Shown piece by piece: positions 16,655-26,191 of a DNA stretch of 51,989 bases; the first letter of the stretch is position 1; the number at the start of each line of letters is the position of its first letter. Both the position numbers and the translations under genes were made by a program. The stretch is from IMG/VR virus record IMGVR_UViG_3300025133_000150, positions 1-51,989 of that record. One strand, written 5' to 3'. The notes under the pieces are model-generated. The model did not search any database and was not told the DNA's origin. It saw nothing but the letters and a program-made list of their open reading frames with translations. Source of the stretch: a virus.

Positions 16655-16664
16655 ACTATTTACT
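16655..16664 (+). promoter_or_regulatory. late-promoter-like element ACTATTTACT
   Basis: It lies in the 112-nt gap between the module B gene and the scaffold gene, 29 nt before the start codon, with no recognisable -35. It belongs to the ACTATTTAT set found ahead of structural genes and probably drives the scaffold-capsid pair. Confidence 0.45.
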
Positions 16665-16693
16665 CTAGAAACTTAAGCTTAAGGAGTTTATAA

Positions 16694-18250
16694 ATGTCAA
16701 ATTTGCTTGATCAGGCTATTGTTGACGCAAAGGCTTTGAAAGAAGTTGCAATGCGCAATGCCGAAGCCACTATTTTAGACAAATTTTCAAACCAAATCAA
16801 AGAAGCCGTCGAGCAAATTTTAGAAGCAGATGAAGATTTTCCCGGTGAAGAAGGGGATGAAGGTATTGAAGGCCTCGAAGCCGGAGCGCTCGGAGCCGGC
16901 GAAGAAGAAGGCGGCGAAGGCGAAGAGCAAGGCTCAGAACTTTCTATGCCACTAGCCAGCGCCGAAGGCGTGGAAATGTGCGCATGCCCCGATGAGACTT
17001 TTAAAGTTGATATTGATTTACAAAATTTAGAAGCCGATTTGGACTCGATGAAGGAGCCTGGCGAATCGTTGGAGGCAGCTGAAATGATTGGCGCCGAAGA
17101 GGAAGAAGAAGCTGGATTTGGAGATCTCGGTGCATTGCTCCCAGAAAATTTAGAATTTGATCAAAATCTTTTGGAAGATTTATTGGATGAAAACTCTGAA
17201 GATTATAGCTTGGAAGAAGATTTATTGGACGAATTAGCGCAGATGGTCGAGGTCGAGGGCCCCGCCGAACTTGAAGAAGTTGGTGGCAGCACCAGTCCGC
17301 CGTATCGCTCGATGGACGCCCAATACGGCTCGGACCCAGAGCCACCAGGCATGGGCTCCAAGATCGGCCCCGCGTACCCGGGCCTCACCAGCGGCGCCGG
17401 CGCTCACATCCGCAACAAGCCCCCGGCCACGCCATCGATCTTCGGTGGTGGAGGAGTCAGCGACCAGGGGCCCCCCGCTGCCAAACGCGACAACAAGAGA
17501 AAGGGATCGAAAAAAGAGCTTGATGAAGATAGCAGCTTTTTTGATCCGGCAACAGAACGTGCTGAAGGTGTGGAAGCTGCAGCCCAAACTTCTGCGGCCC
17601 CATATGTCGCAGCTACAGAATCCATAGATATTAATGAAGATGATTTGAATGAAATTGTTGAAGCTTTGACAGTTGATATTGATCCATTAAAGACAGAACG
17701 TTCTGGTTGGCTAGAGACACCCCAATCAGTATTTCATTTAGCAGAAGAAGAGTTATTGGCAATGCTCGAAGACTCGGAGCGTCGAGAACAGCATGATGCA
17801 ATGACCGGCGCTCTTAAGAAACTGCAAGAATCACACAATAAATTAAAATCAGACGTTGAAAAACTTAACGCTGATAAAAAAGAATTAGTTGGCGTTGCAA
17901 ATAGGTTAAAAAATAAATTAACCGAATCAAATCTTGCAAACGCTAAACTATTATATACAAACAAAGTATTGATAGGCGACTCCTTGAATGAGCGGCAAAA
18001 AAATAAAATTGTCGAAGCTTTATCAAACTCTGAAAATATTGAAGAAGCTAAAGTAATTTATGAAACACTTCAAAGCGCAACGGGCAGCACCATTAAAAAT
18101 AAGAAGCCAGAATCGTTGAGCGAAGCATTGAATAAAGCAACTTCAACTGTTATCCTTTCTCATCGCCAACGCGAAAGAGAAGACAAAACAATTCAAGATG
18201 ATTCATCTGTTAGCAGATGGAAAATTTTGGCTGGCTTAAACAAAAAATAA
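16694..18250 (+). CDS. prohead core scaffold protein (gp22-like), enlarged
   Basis: The assembly scaffold filling the prohead, 518 residues versus about 270 in T4. The N-terminus (NQIKEAVEQILEADEDFPG) and the C-terminus (LSEALNKATSTVILSHRQ, then SVSRWKILAGLNKK) match the gp22 pattern; the region between residues 330 and 470 is a long charged coiled coil. The extra length is a highly acidic Glu/Gly/Leu tract (about 45-190) and a GC-rich Pro/Gly/Ser segment (about 183-275) unlike the AT-rich flanks. Many I/L-x-E sites suit degradation by the gp21-like protease. It lies directly before the capsid gene, as in T4. Confidence 0.88.
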   Translation: MSNLLDQAIVDAKALKEVAMRNAEATILDKFSNQIKEAVEQILEADEDFPGEEGDEGIEGLEAGALGAGEEEGGEGEEQGSELSMPLASAEGVEMCACPDETFKVDIDLQNLEADLDSMKEPGESLEAAEMIGAEEEEEAGFGDLGALLPENLEFDQNLLEDLLDENSEDYSLEEDLLDELAQMVEVEGPAELEEVGGSTSPPYRSMDAQYGSDPEPPGMGSKIGPAYPGLTSGAGAHIRNKPPATPSIFGGGGVSDQGPPAAKRDNKRKGSKKELDEDSSFFDPATERAEGVEAAAQTSAAPYVAATESIDINEDDLNEIVEALTVDIDPLKTERSGWLETPQSVFHLAEEELLAMLEDSERREQHDAMTGALKKLQESHNKLKSDVEKLNADKKELVGVANRLKNKLTESNLANAKLLYTNKVLIGDSLNERQKNKIVEALSNSENIEEAKVIYETLQSATGSTIKNKKPESLSEALNKATSTVILSHRQREREDKTIQDDSSVSRWKILAGLNKK

Positions 18251-18267
18251 TATAAGGAGATTTAAAC

Positions 18268-20052
18268 ATGTCAGTTTTAAAAAAATTAACAGAAGGCATC
18301 GTTGATAGATCCCTTCAGAAGCAAGGTGCTGCCCTATTGGAAAAATGGGAACGTACCGGACTTCTTGAAGGTCTTGACAGCGATAGCTCAAAAAATGGAA
18401 TGGCTCGCTTGCTCGAAAACCAGGCGGCCCAACTTTTGAAAGAGGTATCCTCAATGCAGGGTGGAGACGTTCAGGGCTTCGCTGCAGTTGCGTTTCCTCT
18501 CGTTCGTAGAGTTTTCGGTGGTTTGATCGCAAACGATCTCGTTTCGGTTCAGCCGATGAGCCTCCCGTCAGGTCTCATTTTCTTCATGGACTTCACGTAT
18601 GAGCATAAGCGCCTGGGCATCGACAAAGGCGAATCGCTGTTTGGTGGAGGCGTGGTTGGCAGTCAGTTGACTGGCGGTGTCACGGATATCCTGGAAACAG
18701 GTGGAGGTCTTTACAGTCTTCAGACTGGATATACTTCACCTTCCGGTACGGTCGCGGCTGCTGAGGTAACTGCTTCTGCGGGGCAGGCCAGTTGGGCCCC
18801 CCTAACTGCTTCGCGAACCATTGCTCAAATTAATACAGCACAGGGGGCAACGAATAAGAACAACCAGCTCAAGTCTCTTCAATATGATCCCGATGTTCTT
18901 GCTGATTCCACAAATCAGTTTTTGCAGGTTACAATGAGTGTACCTGGCACCGACTCGGCGCCGAATGGTCCGCTTAACCGCAAGAATTTGATTGCAATTT
19001 CAGCTTCTGCTATTACGGGCTTCAATGGTGGTGCCAACACCGCCGCGAACACTACAGTTAAGATGGTTCGTCGTTTGACGAGACTCGGTACTGTCGGTGG
19101 TGTTGAAAAACTAGTCGTTACATTGACCGCGGCATCTTTCACGAAAGATTCAGGCTCAATTGCTCTTAATTATCCTGCAGCTGATGATTTTGATAATGCT
19201 TCCGCGATTGGTGCTGTTGTCGGCGATATCTTCCCGTTTGAAGGTGCAGCCGGCGGTGATCTTACTGACGCGTCAAGTGTCATGCCTGAGATCAACATCA
19301 AGGTCGACTCGGTCGCTGTTACGGCGATAACCAAGAAACTCAAGGCCAAGTGGACTCCGGAATTAGGTCAAGACCTAAATGCCTACCACAACCTTGATGC
19401 CGAGGTTGAGCTTACTCAGATTCTTTCTGAGCAGATTGCTCTTGAGATTGACCGTGAAATCGTCAATGATCTTATCCAGGGTGCAACAGCCGGTACATAT
19501 TACTGGTCACGCAGTCCTGGTCTTTTCGTTGATCGTACAACCGGTGGAGAAATTGGTGCACAGGCCGTCGCACCGGACTTCACCGGTACAGTCAGTGAGT
19601 GGTATGAGACACTCATCGAAACTGTTAACGACGTAAGTGCTCAGATTCACAGAAAGACTCTACGTGGTGGAGCAAACTTCTTGGTGACCTCGCCAGAAGT
19701 TGCTAATATCCTTGAGTTTACTGCTGGGTTCCGTGCTAGCGTTACGGCTGATGCCGATCGCGGTACTGTTGGTGCTGTCAACGTTGGCTCCATTTCCAAG
19801 AAGTGGGACGTCTGGGTTGATCCGTACTTCCCGCGTAACTTGGTTCTTGTCGGTCGTAAGGGCGGCAGTTTCCTTGAGACTGGCTATGTGTACGCTCCAT
19901 ACGTACCTCTCCAGGTCACTCCGACGATCTTCGGTACCGAGGACTTCGTGCCCCGTAAGGGCGTGATGACTCGTTACGCTAAGAAGATGGTCCGACCTGA
20001 TATGTACGGCCTTGTTGTTGTACGCGGACTTCTTGGTGAGTCTGGCGGTTAA
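18268..20052 (+). CDS. major capsid protein (gp23-like)
   Basis: The HK97-fold shell protein, 594 residues (T4 gp23: 521). Family blocks include FPLVRRVFGGLIANDLVSVQ near residue 76, PSGLIFFMDFTYE, a DLNAYHNLDAEVELTQILSE block, EIDREIVNDL and the C-terminal VYAPYVPLQVTPT. The first about 59 residues are a helical propeptide; L57-K58-E59 is a gp21-type cleavage site at the position comparable to E65 of T4. AAGGAGA stands 7 nt before the ATG. Codon use is richer in C/G third positions than in the neighbours, as expected for the most highly expressed gene. Two terminators follow. Confidence 0.95.
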   Translation: MSVLKKLTEGIVDRSLQKQGAALLEKWERTGLLEGLDSDSSKNGMARLLENQAAQLLKEVSSMQGGDVQGFAAVAFPLVRRVFGGLIANDLVSVQPMSLPSGLIFFMDFTYEHKRLGIDKGESLFGGGVVGSQLTGGVTDILETGGGLYSLQTGYTSPSGTVAAAEVTASAGQASWAPLTASRTIAQINTAQGATNKNNQLKSLQYDPDVLADSTNQFLQVTMSVPGTDSAPNGPLNRKNLIAISASAITGFNGGANTAANTTVKMVRRLTRLGTVGGVEKLVVTLTAASFTKDSGSIALNYPAADDFDNASAIGAVVGDIFPFEGAAGGDLTDASSVMPEINIKVDSVAVTAITKKLKAKWTPELGQDLNAYHNLDAEVELTQILSEQIALEIDREIVNDLIQGATAGTYYWSRSPGLFVDRTTGGEIGAQAVAPDFTGTVSEWYETLIETVNDVSAQIHRKTLRGGANFLVTSPEVANILEFTAGFRASVTADADRGTVGAVNVGSISKKWDVWVDPYFPRNLVLVGRKGGSFLETGYVYAPYVPLQVTPTIFGTEDFVPRKGVMTRYAKKMVRPDMYGLVVVRGLLGESGG

Positions 20053-20076
20053 TAACAATTAGCGTAGCTTAATATG

Positions 20077-20109
20077 CCCCGCCTTGGTTTTCCTTGGCGG
20101 GGTTTTTTT
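20077..20109 (+). terminator. strong rho-independent terminator after the capsid gene
   Basis: Perfect 7-bp stem CCCCGCC / GGCGGGG with a 12-nt loop followed by seven T. It ends the scaffold-capsid transcription unit. Confidence 0.92.
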
Positions 20110-20119
20110 ATAAAAACTG

Positions 20120-20151
20120 AATTGGCCAAAAAATTTTTGCAGCCAATTTTT
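20120..20151 (+). terminator. second, weaker terminator-like hairpin
   Basis: AATTGGC / GCCAATT form a 7-bp stem with a 15-nt A/T-rich loop, running into TTTTT. It backs up the GC-rich terminator 10 nt upstream. Confidence 0.5.
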
Positions 20152-20172
20152 GAGATTTTTGTTTTATATTCA

Positions 20173-20182
20173 ACTATTTATA
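20173..20182 (+). promoter_or_regulatory. late-promoter-like element ACTATTTATA
   Basis: The element lies 23 nt before the small basic protein gene, just behind the capsid terminators, where a new transcript must begin. No convincing -35 accompanies it. Confidence 0.5.
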
Positions 20183-20205
20183 AGGGAATAAGGAGACCTA
20201 TTATC

Positions 20206-20415
20206 ATGGGTAGAAAGAAGAAAAGACTTAGATTATTAGCGAGACAAGCAGCTGCAGCAACGCCAGTCCCCGAAGCTGCGCCCGTAGTAGAAGAAGTTGC
20301 CGCACCGCCAAAAAAAAGTGTCGAGGCAGAAACTCCTGTAAAAAAGGCTGCAAAAAAGAAAGCGCCCTTAGAATCTGTGTTAAGGAAAACAACAAAACCA
20401 GCTAAAAAATCCTGA
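20206..20415 (+). CDS. small Lys/Ala/Pro-rich basic protein (histone H1-tail-like composition)
   Basis: A 69-residue protein starting MGRKKKRLRLLARQAAAATP and continuing with alternating Pro/Ala/Val and KK blocks (PVKKAAKKKAP) to a C-terminal KKS. The composition resembles H1-type DNA-condensing tails, and it is probably disordered. AAGGAGA precedes the ATG by 10 nt. An upstream in-frame ATG was rejected because the frame would run through the terminator hairpin. DNA or RNA binding inside the virion is possible; it is inferred only from charge. Confidence 0.62.
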   Translation: MGRKKKRLRLLARQAAAATPVPEAAPVVEEVAAPPKKSVEAETPVKKAAKKKAPLESVLRKTTKPAKKS

Positions 20416-20430
20416 TACTATCTTCGACAC

Positions 20431-20440
20431 ACTAATTATA
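20431..20440 (+). promoter_or_regulatory. late-promoter-like variant ACTAATTATA
   Basis: A variant of the ACTATTTAT element, 24 nt before the neck protein gene. The same ten bases recur before the tail tube gene (26192-26201). Function is inferred from recurrence. Confidence 0.35.
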
Positions 20441-20464
20441 TAGTAAGTTATGGAGATCAAATGA

Positions 20465-21733
20465 ATGGCTGTACCTACATTAACGCCAACACAGACAACG
20501 CCGGCAATTGTATTACCAGAAACTGGTTCTCTAACGACTGCTGCGCTAGCTGCTAGCTATCCATACGGAATATATATAGGTAACACTGATTTTATCTCCG
20601 GAGCAGTAGATCAGGTTAATTATACTTTCAGAAAACTTGGTGGCGACGTCCTTGACGTTGAAATAACACAAAAACAAGTTTTTGCTGCTTACGAAGAATC
20701 TGTTCTGGAATATTCCTATATTGTTAATATCCATCAGGCAAAAAATGCGCTTGGGTCTGCTCTTGGCTCCATAACTGGTACTTTTGATCACGATGGTGAG
20801 CTAAAAGAAGCTGCAGTTGCAGCTGCCAGCGCCAGCTTAAGGTACCCGAAATTTGATTTTGGCTATGTAAGGCAAGTCGGTGATAAAACAATAACAGAAA
20901 CTGGTATAGGCGGTACAGAGCCGATTTATTCTGGTTCGCTTGCTACAGTAAGCGGTCAGCAAGACTATGATCTTCAAAAACTTATCGGCTCTTCGTCAAC
21001 CAATGATACTACTTCTCTATTTTATCAAAAAGTTGGTATTAATCGTATTACAGTCCGTCGTATTTATTACAAAACACCTCATGCAATGTGGCGCTTTTAT
21101 GGATATTATGGCGGCATTAACGCCATTGGTAACATGTCAACATATGGCATGTATGCGGATGATTCTACATTTGAAGTAATTCCGCCATGGCAAAATAAAC
21201 TTCAATCGATGGCTTATGAAGATGCAATTTATACACGAAATTCACACTATTCTTACGAAATTAGGAATAATAAATTAAGAATTTATCCTCGACCAGGCTC
21301 TTATTCCCCAGAGAAAATTTGGATTGATTTCACAATTAAAAGTGATCCTTGGACCGAAGCTTCTGGTAGTTTGGATACTGGTGTAGAAGGTGTCAATAAC
21401 ATGAATACTTTACCATTTGCAAATATTCCATATAAGAATATTAATTCAATTGGCAAACAGTGGATCCGCCGTTTTGCACTTTCTTTATCAAAAGAAATGT
21501 TGGCCCAAGTAAGAGGTAAATTTGCATCAATTCCAATTCCAGGCGATTCGGTGACTCTGAATGCCTCTGATTTATCTAGCCAAGCTAAGGAAGAACAAGA
21601 TAAGTTACGAGAGGAACTTAAAACCATACTTTCGGAGATAACATACAACAAGATTACAGAAGATCAAGCTACGATGGTTCAATCAGTCAATACTGTATTA
21701 AAAACAGTACCGTATGGCGTATATGTGGGGTAA
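20465..21733 (+). CDS. neck protein (gp13-like)
   Basis: A head-completion/neck protein closing the filled head below the portal, 422 residues (T4 gp13: 309). It has PYGIYIGNTDF near the N-terminus and again PYGVYVG as the last residues, plus blocks characteristic of gp13 relatives in marine T4-like phages: VNYTFRKLGGDVLDVEIT, FEVIPPWQNKLQSMAYEDAI and RFALSLSKEMLAQVRGKF. GGAG at 20452-20455 supports the second of two nearby ATGs. It is followed by the gp14-like neck gene, the T4 order. Confidence 0.82.
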   Translation: MAVPTLTPTQTTPAIVLPETGSLTTAALAASYPYGIYIGNTDFISGAVDQVNYTFRKLGGDVLDVEITQKQVFAAYEESVLEYSYIVNIHQAKNALGSALGSITGTFDHDGELKEAAVAAASASLRYPKFDFGYVRQVGDKTITETGIGGTEPIYSGSLATVSGQQDYDLQKLIGSSSTNDTTSLFYQKVGINRITVRRIYYKTPHAMWRFYGYYGGINAIGNMSTYGMYADDSTFEVIPPWQNKLQSMAYEDAIYTRNSHYSYEIRNNKLRIYPRPGSYSPEKIWIDFTIKSDPWTEASGSLDTGVEGVNNMNTLPFANIPYKNINSIGKQWIRRFALSLSKEMLAQVRGKFASIPIPGDSVTLNASDLSSQAKEEQDKLREELKTILSEITYNKITEDQATMVQSVNTVLKTVPYGVYVG

Positions 21734-21740
21734 TGGGTAA

Positions 21741-22238
21741 ATGGCACACAATGATGATAACAAGTGGTCACAGCCAACTGCACCTCCGCCCCCTTTATTT
21801 TTAAATAAAAAAGAACGTGATCTTGTAAAGCAAGTTAATGATGAATTAATAGAAAGAATTGTTGGTCAGCAAATTTTGTATTATGCAATTGATGTTATTA
21901 GCACAGATTATCATCCTTTATATGGTGAGGCGATAGAAAAAACATTTTTGCCGCCTGTTAGGGTTTTCGCATTGATTAATTGGGAAGGCCTGAAGACGAC
22001 TACTGATAAATACGGCCTAGATGTTATCACAACCATAACCATTAGTTTTCACAAAAGAAGATTAACCGAAGATCAAGATATATTTGTTCGAGAAGGTGAT
22101 TTTGTTGCATATGGTGACTTTTTTTATGAAATTGTTACCTTGGATGAACCAAAACAATTATTTGGACAAGTCGATAGTAGGTTTGAGATTAGTGCAAAGT
22201 GCGTAAGAGCAAGAAAGGGGCTTTTCGATGGCGGATAA
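21741..22238 (+). CDS. neck protein (gp14-like)
   Basis: A 165-residue protein: a short proline-rich start (PTAPPPPLFLNKKERD), then a conserved-looking core YAIDVISTDYHPLYGEAIEK, TFLPPVRVFALINWEG and a C-terminal beta domain. Position between gp13-like and gp15-like genes and the TDYHPLYGEA block fit the gp14 head-completion/neck subunit of aquatic T4-like phages, which is shorter than T4 gp14 (256). It overlaps the next gene by 11 nt. Confidence 0.72.
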   Translation: MAHNDDNKWSQPTAPPPPLFLNKKERDLVKQVNDELIERIVGQQILYYAIDVISTDYHPLYGEAIEKTFLPPVRVFALINWEGLKTTTDKYGLDVITTITISFHKRRLTEDQDIFVREGDFVAYGDFFYEIVTLDEPKQLFGQVDSRFEISAKCVRARKGLFDGG

Positions 22239-23136
22239 AAGAAAAGATATTGATTATACATATACTGAGGTAGAAAAACCTGGAAGAGTAGAAGAACAAA
22301 TATTTATGCCTTCAACTTTGGAAAATGTTGACTATTCGGTCTATGATTTTTTTCAAAATTTAAATATTTCAACTTATTCGAATGAAGGATTTCGTGTTGT
22401 ACCTGTTTCTTGGGTGGGCACCGAGCGCGCATATAATAGAAAAGATAGAAATTGGACAGATGATGAAACATTTATTATGAAAAGTGATGATCTGGGCAGC
22501 GTAATTTATCCTGCAATAACAATTGAAAGAAAAGGAATTTCAAAAGATCGTATAAAACGAGGAAAGGTATTTTCACCACTTGATAGATTGAGGGAAATTG
22601 GAGAATCAGATCTTGTTATTGCACGTCGTATAGCACAAGATGATACAAATAAATTCGCCACGGCGGATGCTTTTCGTTTAAGTAAGGGCGCAAATGATAA
22701 AAATTTTAAACGCGTTAATAAGAAAGTTGTATATGAAACAATAACAATACCTGCGCCGTCTTATATGGAGATTAGTTATGAAGTTGAGTGTTTTACTGAA
22801 TATCAGCAGCAGATGAATGATGTTGTATCGTATTTAGTTGATGCGACAAACGCATCCAACTATATTATCTTGAATCGAAATGGCCACTCATACGAAGGAT
22901 TTTTAGATTCTAATTATACAGCAGATAACACTATTTCGTCGCTTGAAGAATCTGAACGTAAGTTTAAGATGACTTTGAATCTGCGCGTATTGGGCTATAT
23001 TCACGGAGCGGGCCCAAATGAGAGCCTGCCAAGAATCTCAAAGAAACAAAATGCAGTCGAGGTTAAAATAGGCAGAGAGCGCATCGTTTTTGATGTTCCC
23101 AATCCCGGGGGCAAAGATACCTTCTATAAATCTTGA
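22228..23136 (+). CDS. tail sheath terminator / tail completion protein (gp15-like)
   Basis: A 302-residue protein that by order (after gp13 and gp14, before sheath) and size (T4 gp15: 272) is the ring that caps sheath and tube. It contains DYSVYDFFQNLNISTYSNEG, FRVVPVSWVGTERAY and a C-terminal RISKKQNAVEVKIGRERI. I assign it by context and these blocks. No other function suggests itself. Confidence 0.65.
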   Translation: MADKRKDIDYTYTEVEKPGRVEEQIFMPSTLENVDYSVYDFFQNLNISTYSNEGFRVVPVSWVGTERAYNRKDRNWTDDETFIMKSDDLGSVIYPAITIERKGISKDRIKRGKVFSPLDRLREIGESDLVIARRIAQDDTNKFATADAFRLSKGANDKNFKRVNKKVVYETITIPAPSYMEISYEVECFTEYQQQMNDVVSYLVDATNASNYIILNRNGHSYEGFLDSNYTADNTISSLEESERKFKMTLNLRVLGYIHGAGPNESLPRISKKQNAVEVKIGRERIVFDVPNPGGKDTFYKS

Positions 23137-23147
23137 TAAAATTCTTT

Positions 23148-23176
23148 TTGACTATTTATTTACTATTTATTATAGC
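23148..23176 (+). promoter_or_regulatory. promoter region of the tail sheath gene with two ACTATTTATT copies
   Basis: Two ACTATTTATT copies (23151-23160 and 23162-23171) lie 38-63 nt before the sheath start. A TTGACT with a 17-nt spacer to TATAGC overlaps them, so both a sigma70-like and a late-type promoter are possible. This doubled arrangement suits a very highly expressed tail gene. Confidence 0.5.
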
Positions 23177-23214
23177 TATTTCCATATTAAAGCTTTTTTA
23201 AGGAGAAATTAATA

Positions 23215-26178
23215 ATGCCGGCAGATAAATATCGTTTTGTTTCACCTGGAGTCTTCATAACAGAAGTCGACCAATCTCAAGTACCAGCCTTGGGGAATGT
23301 TACCAGAGGCCCCGTTATTATTGGGCGCGCCGCCAAAGGGCCGGCCCTCGTTCCAACAGTTGTACGTAGTTATAACGAGTTTGTGCAGAAATTTGGAGAT
23401 ACGGTCGCTGGAGGCACTTCAGCTGATGTCTGGAGAAATGGAAATTTCACCAGCCCTATGTACGCCACCTATGCTGCAAAAGCATACTTGTCCAACAACA
23501 GCCCAATAACTTTTGTGCGTTTATTGGGCGCTCAAACTGATGATGCTGGCACCACTAAAGCCGCCGGCGCAGCCGGCTGGTCCCCGGGCGGCCTCGCCAC
23601 CACCGACGCCGGAATGGGCGCCTACGGTCTGTTTATTTTCCCATCTGCCTCGGCCGGCACGAACGTCGCAGGTACGCTTGCTGCAATTTTCTATTCCACC
23701 GGCTCTGGCCTGAAATTAAGTGGCTCTGGTCGTGGATCCAAGGCCGCCGGAGCGCCAGGGATGGCCAACGGCGCCCTGCTTAAATCGGTCGGCGTGGCCG
23801 GCGCGATTCCTCAATTTAAAATTTCATTAACTGGCGCCGGCGACGTTGTAGAAACGAAGAGTTTTAATTTTGATAGAAATAGTTCGAACTACATTCGTGC
23901 TGTCTTTAACACAGATCCGACAAGAACGAACGTGAATACTACGTCAACTACCAGTCTCCAGAAATATTGGTTAGGAGAGACTTACGAAAAATCTGTTAAT
24001 GCTTTGTCCGGAACGGACTATTACTGGGGGATGGTTTTGGGCCTTAAGTCTGGTTCCACCGGCGACGGCGCAGATTTCTTGGGCCTTACAACAACAGACA
24101 AGGGCCCCCAAGCGGCCGCAACAGGATGGTTTATTTCGCAAGATACAAATGCGGCGGTATCTACTTTTAATCCCGCTATTCATACTACTGAATTATTTAA
24201 AATTCATGGTTTAACGGCTGATGGCGAACAAACTCAAAAAGAAATTAAAATTTCAATTCTTGATATACGATCCCCGTCTGCTCAAGAAAAAACAGTGAAT
24301 CCCTATCCCTCATTCACGGTACAGGTTCGTTCTTTGCGCGATAATGATTTACGTCCAAATATTTTGGAGACTTTTTCAAATTGTAACTTGAACCCTAATT
24401 CTCGAAACTACATTGCACGTAAAATCGGCGATAGGTATACGCTATATAGCTCAACTACTCAAAGATTGGTAGAATATGGTAATTATGTCAACACCTCTCG
24501 GTATATTCGTGTAGAAATGAATTCAGATCTGGACGCCGGCTCCTTGAATGCAGAGCTTATGCCATTTGGAGTAAAAGGTCCACTAACATGGAAGACCGCT
24601 ACAATTATGTCAGGTGCGGCCGCGTCAGACCTCGCGCTGACGACAGCGACAGGCCGTGATGGTACATTTATTGCATCTGGGTTTGGTTTTGCCAAGGCCA
24701 ACACAATTAGTACAACAGGCTGGGATTATGCTGCCGGCACAGCTGGGAATGCATTTACCGGCACCCTCGCTTTCCCAAGTTTATCTCTTGTCGTTTCTTC
24801 AAGCGATATGGGTTTTGCCGATCCCCGCGACGCGTACTTCGGAGCCAATGTAAACCAGGCAGGCTCAAAAACTAGATTTGACGAAAGTACTTTAGATTTA
24901 ATTCGAGTTAAGCCAATGGGAGTTGACAGTTGGACCCAGGATAGTACTGGTGGTACAAAGTATCAGTATGTATTTACGCTAGACAATATGATAAAAACCT
25001 CATCGGCTGGGGGGAATTTATCGACCGTGGCAGAAGGAGATGCTTGGTATTACCTATCTGGCTCTCGCGCCACCCAAACGTCTTGGACTTCGAAGTCGGG
25101 CTCTAGTACACTAGTCAATGCTCAAAAGATTAGCAAGTTTACAACAGTATTGCATGGTGGATTTGACGGTCTCGATATTACAGATCGCGATCCATTCCGC
25201 AACACTGTATTGAACGGAGGATCCACAGCCGGCGGCCGCGGCACATCCAATAACACAAACTATGCCCGGGCAGCCTTGAATAGAGCAATTAACATTGTTG
25301 CGGATACAGAAGTTTTAGAATTTAATCTTGCAACAATGCCTGGCATATATGTGCCAGCGTTTACCGATCGATTAATTGAAGTTTGTGAGGATCGTGGCGA
25401 CGCGCTGGCCGTCATCGATGTAGAAAACGATTATGTGCCGGCCCAAGAAGGCGATCCGGATTCAACTACAATTCCGACGCTTCCAAATGTCGCCTCAGCG
25501 ATCACGAGCATGCGCGCCCGAAGCACGAATTCAAGTTATGGTTGTGCTTTTTACCCATGGGTGCAAACGGTCGACGGGCCCACTGGGCAACTATTGTGGA
25601 TCCCGTCTTCGGTTGCTGCTCTCGGCACAATGGGCAGTTCTGCGGCCAAGAGCGAACTTTGGTTCGCCCCTGCAGGGTTTAACCGCGGAGGCCTCAGCAA
25701 GGGCGCCGCGGGCATAGCAGTGACCAATGTGCGTACAAAGCTTACTTCACGAGAAAGAGATGATCTGTATGATGTCAGAATCAATCCAATTGCTTCTTTC
25801 CCAAGTGAAGGAATTGTAGTCTTTGGACAAAAAACACTTCAACTTCAGCAATCGGCGTTGGATAGAATCAATGTACGTCGCTTGATGATTTATCTCAAAA
25901 AGAGAATTTCTCAAATTGCGAATTTGATTTTGTTTGATCAAAACGTGCCTGCAACCTGGGCTCGGTTTGTCGGTATGGCAAATCCGGTTTTGAAAGATGT
26001 ACAATCTAAGTTTGGTCTTGAGGAATACAGATTAATATTAGATGAAACCACTACAACACCAGAGCTTCGTGACAGAAATGTTATGTATGCAAAAGTATTT
26101 TTGAAGCCTGCAAAAGCTATTGAATTTATTGCAATTGACTTCCTTATTACTAGTAGCGGTGCATCTTTCGAAGATTAA
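23215..26178 (+). CDS. tail sheath protein (gp18-like), enlarged
   Basis: The contractile sheath subunit, 987 residues versus 659 in T4. The N-terminus FVSPGVFITEVDQSQVPAL is the sheath strand region. The C-terminal core is conserved: TVLHGGFDGLDITDRDPF, YGCAFYPWVQTVDG, FAPAGFNRGGL, VVFGQKTLQL, RINVRRLMIYLKKRISQI and the end FIAIDFLITSSGASFED. The additional roughly 300 residues lie in the middle, rich in Gly/Ala/Ser/Thr and partly GC-rich DNA (23560-23820), and should form domains on the outside of the sheath. A good AAGGAG precedes the ATG. Confidence 0.95.
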   Translation: MPADKYRFVSPGVFITEVDQSQVPALGNVTRGPVIIGRAAKGPALVPTVVRSYNEFVQKFGDTVAGGTSADVWRNGNFTSPMYATYAAKAYLSNNSPITFVRLLGAQTDDAGTTKAAGAAGWSPGGLATTDAGMGAYGLFIFPSASAGTNVAGTLAAIFYSTGSGLKLSGSGRGSKAAGAPGMANGALLKSVGVAGAIPQFKISLTGAGDVVETKSFNFDRNSSNYIRAVFNTDPTRTNVNTTSTTSLQKYWLGETYEKSVNALSGTDYYWGMVLGLKSGSTGDGADFLGLTTTDKGPQAAATGWFISQDTNAAVSTFNPAIHTTELFKIHGLTADGEQTQKEIKISILDIRSPSAQEKTVNPYPSFTVQVRSLRDNDLRPNILETFSNCNLNPNSRNYIARKIGDRYTLYSSTTQRLVEYGNYVNTSRYIRVEMNSDLDAGSLNAELMPFGVKGPLTWKTATIMSGAAASDLALTTATGRDGTFIASGFGFAKANTISTTGWDYAAGTAGNAFTGTLAFPSLSLVVSSSDMGFADPRDAYFGANVNQAGSKTRFDESTLDLIRVKPMGVDSWTQDSTGGTKYQYVFTLDNMIKTSSAGGNLSTVAEGDAWYYLSGSRATQTSWTSKSGSSTLVNAQKISKFTTVLHGGFDGLDITDRDPFRNTVLNGGSTAGGRGTSNNTNYARAALNRAINIVADTEVLEFNLATMPGIYVPAFTDRLIEVCEDRGDALAVIDVENDYVPAQEGDPDSTTIPTLPNVASAITSMRARSTNSSYGCAFYPWVQTVDGPTGQLLWIPSSVAALGTMGSSAAKSELWFAPAGFNRGGLSKGAAGIAVTNVRTKLTSRERDDLYDVRINPIASFPSEGIVVFGQKTLQLQQSALDRINVRRLMIYLKKRISQIANLILFDQNVPATWARFVGMANPVLKDVQSKFGLEEYRLILDETTTTPELRDRNVMYAKVFLKPAKAIEFIAIDFLITSSGASFED

Positions 26179-26191
26179 AAATAATTTAACA

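Noticed and set aside
20074-20205. An in-frame extension upstream of the small basic protein starting at ATG 20074
   Set aside because: It runs through two terminator hairpins and the promoter-like element, and a proper ribosome binding site precedes ATG 20206.
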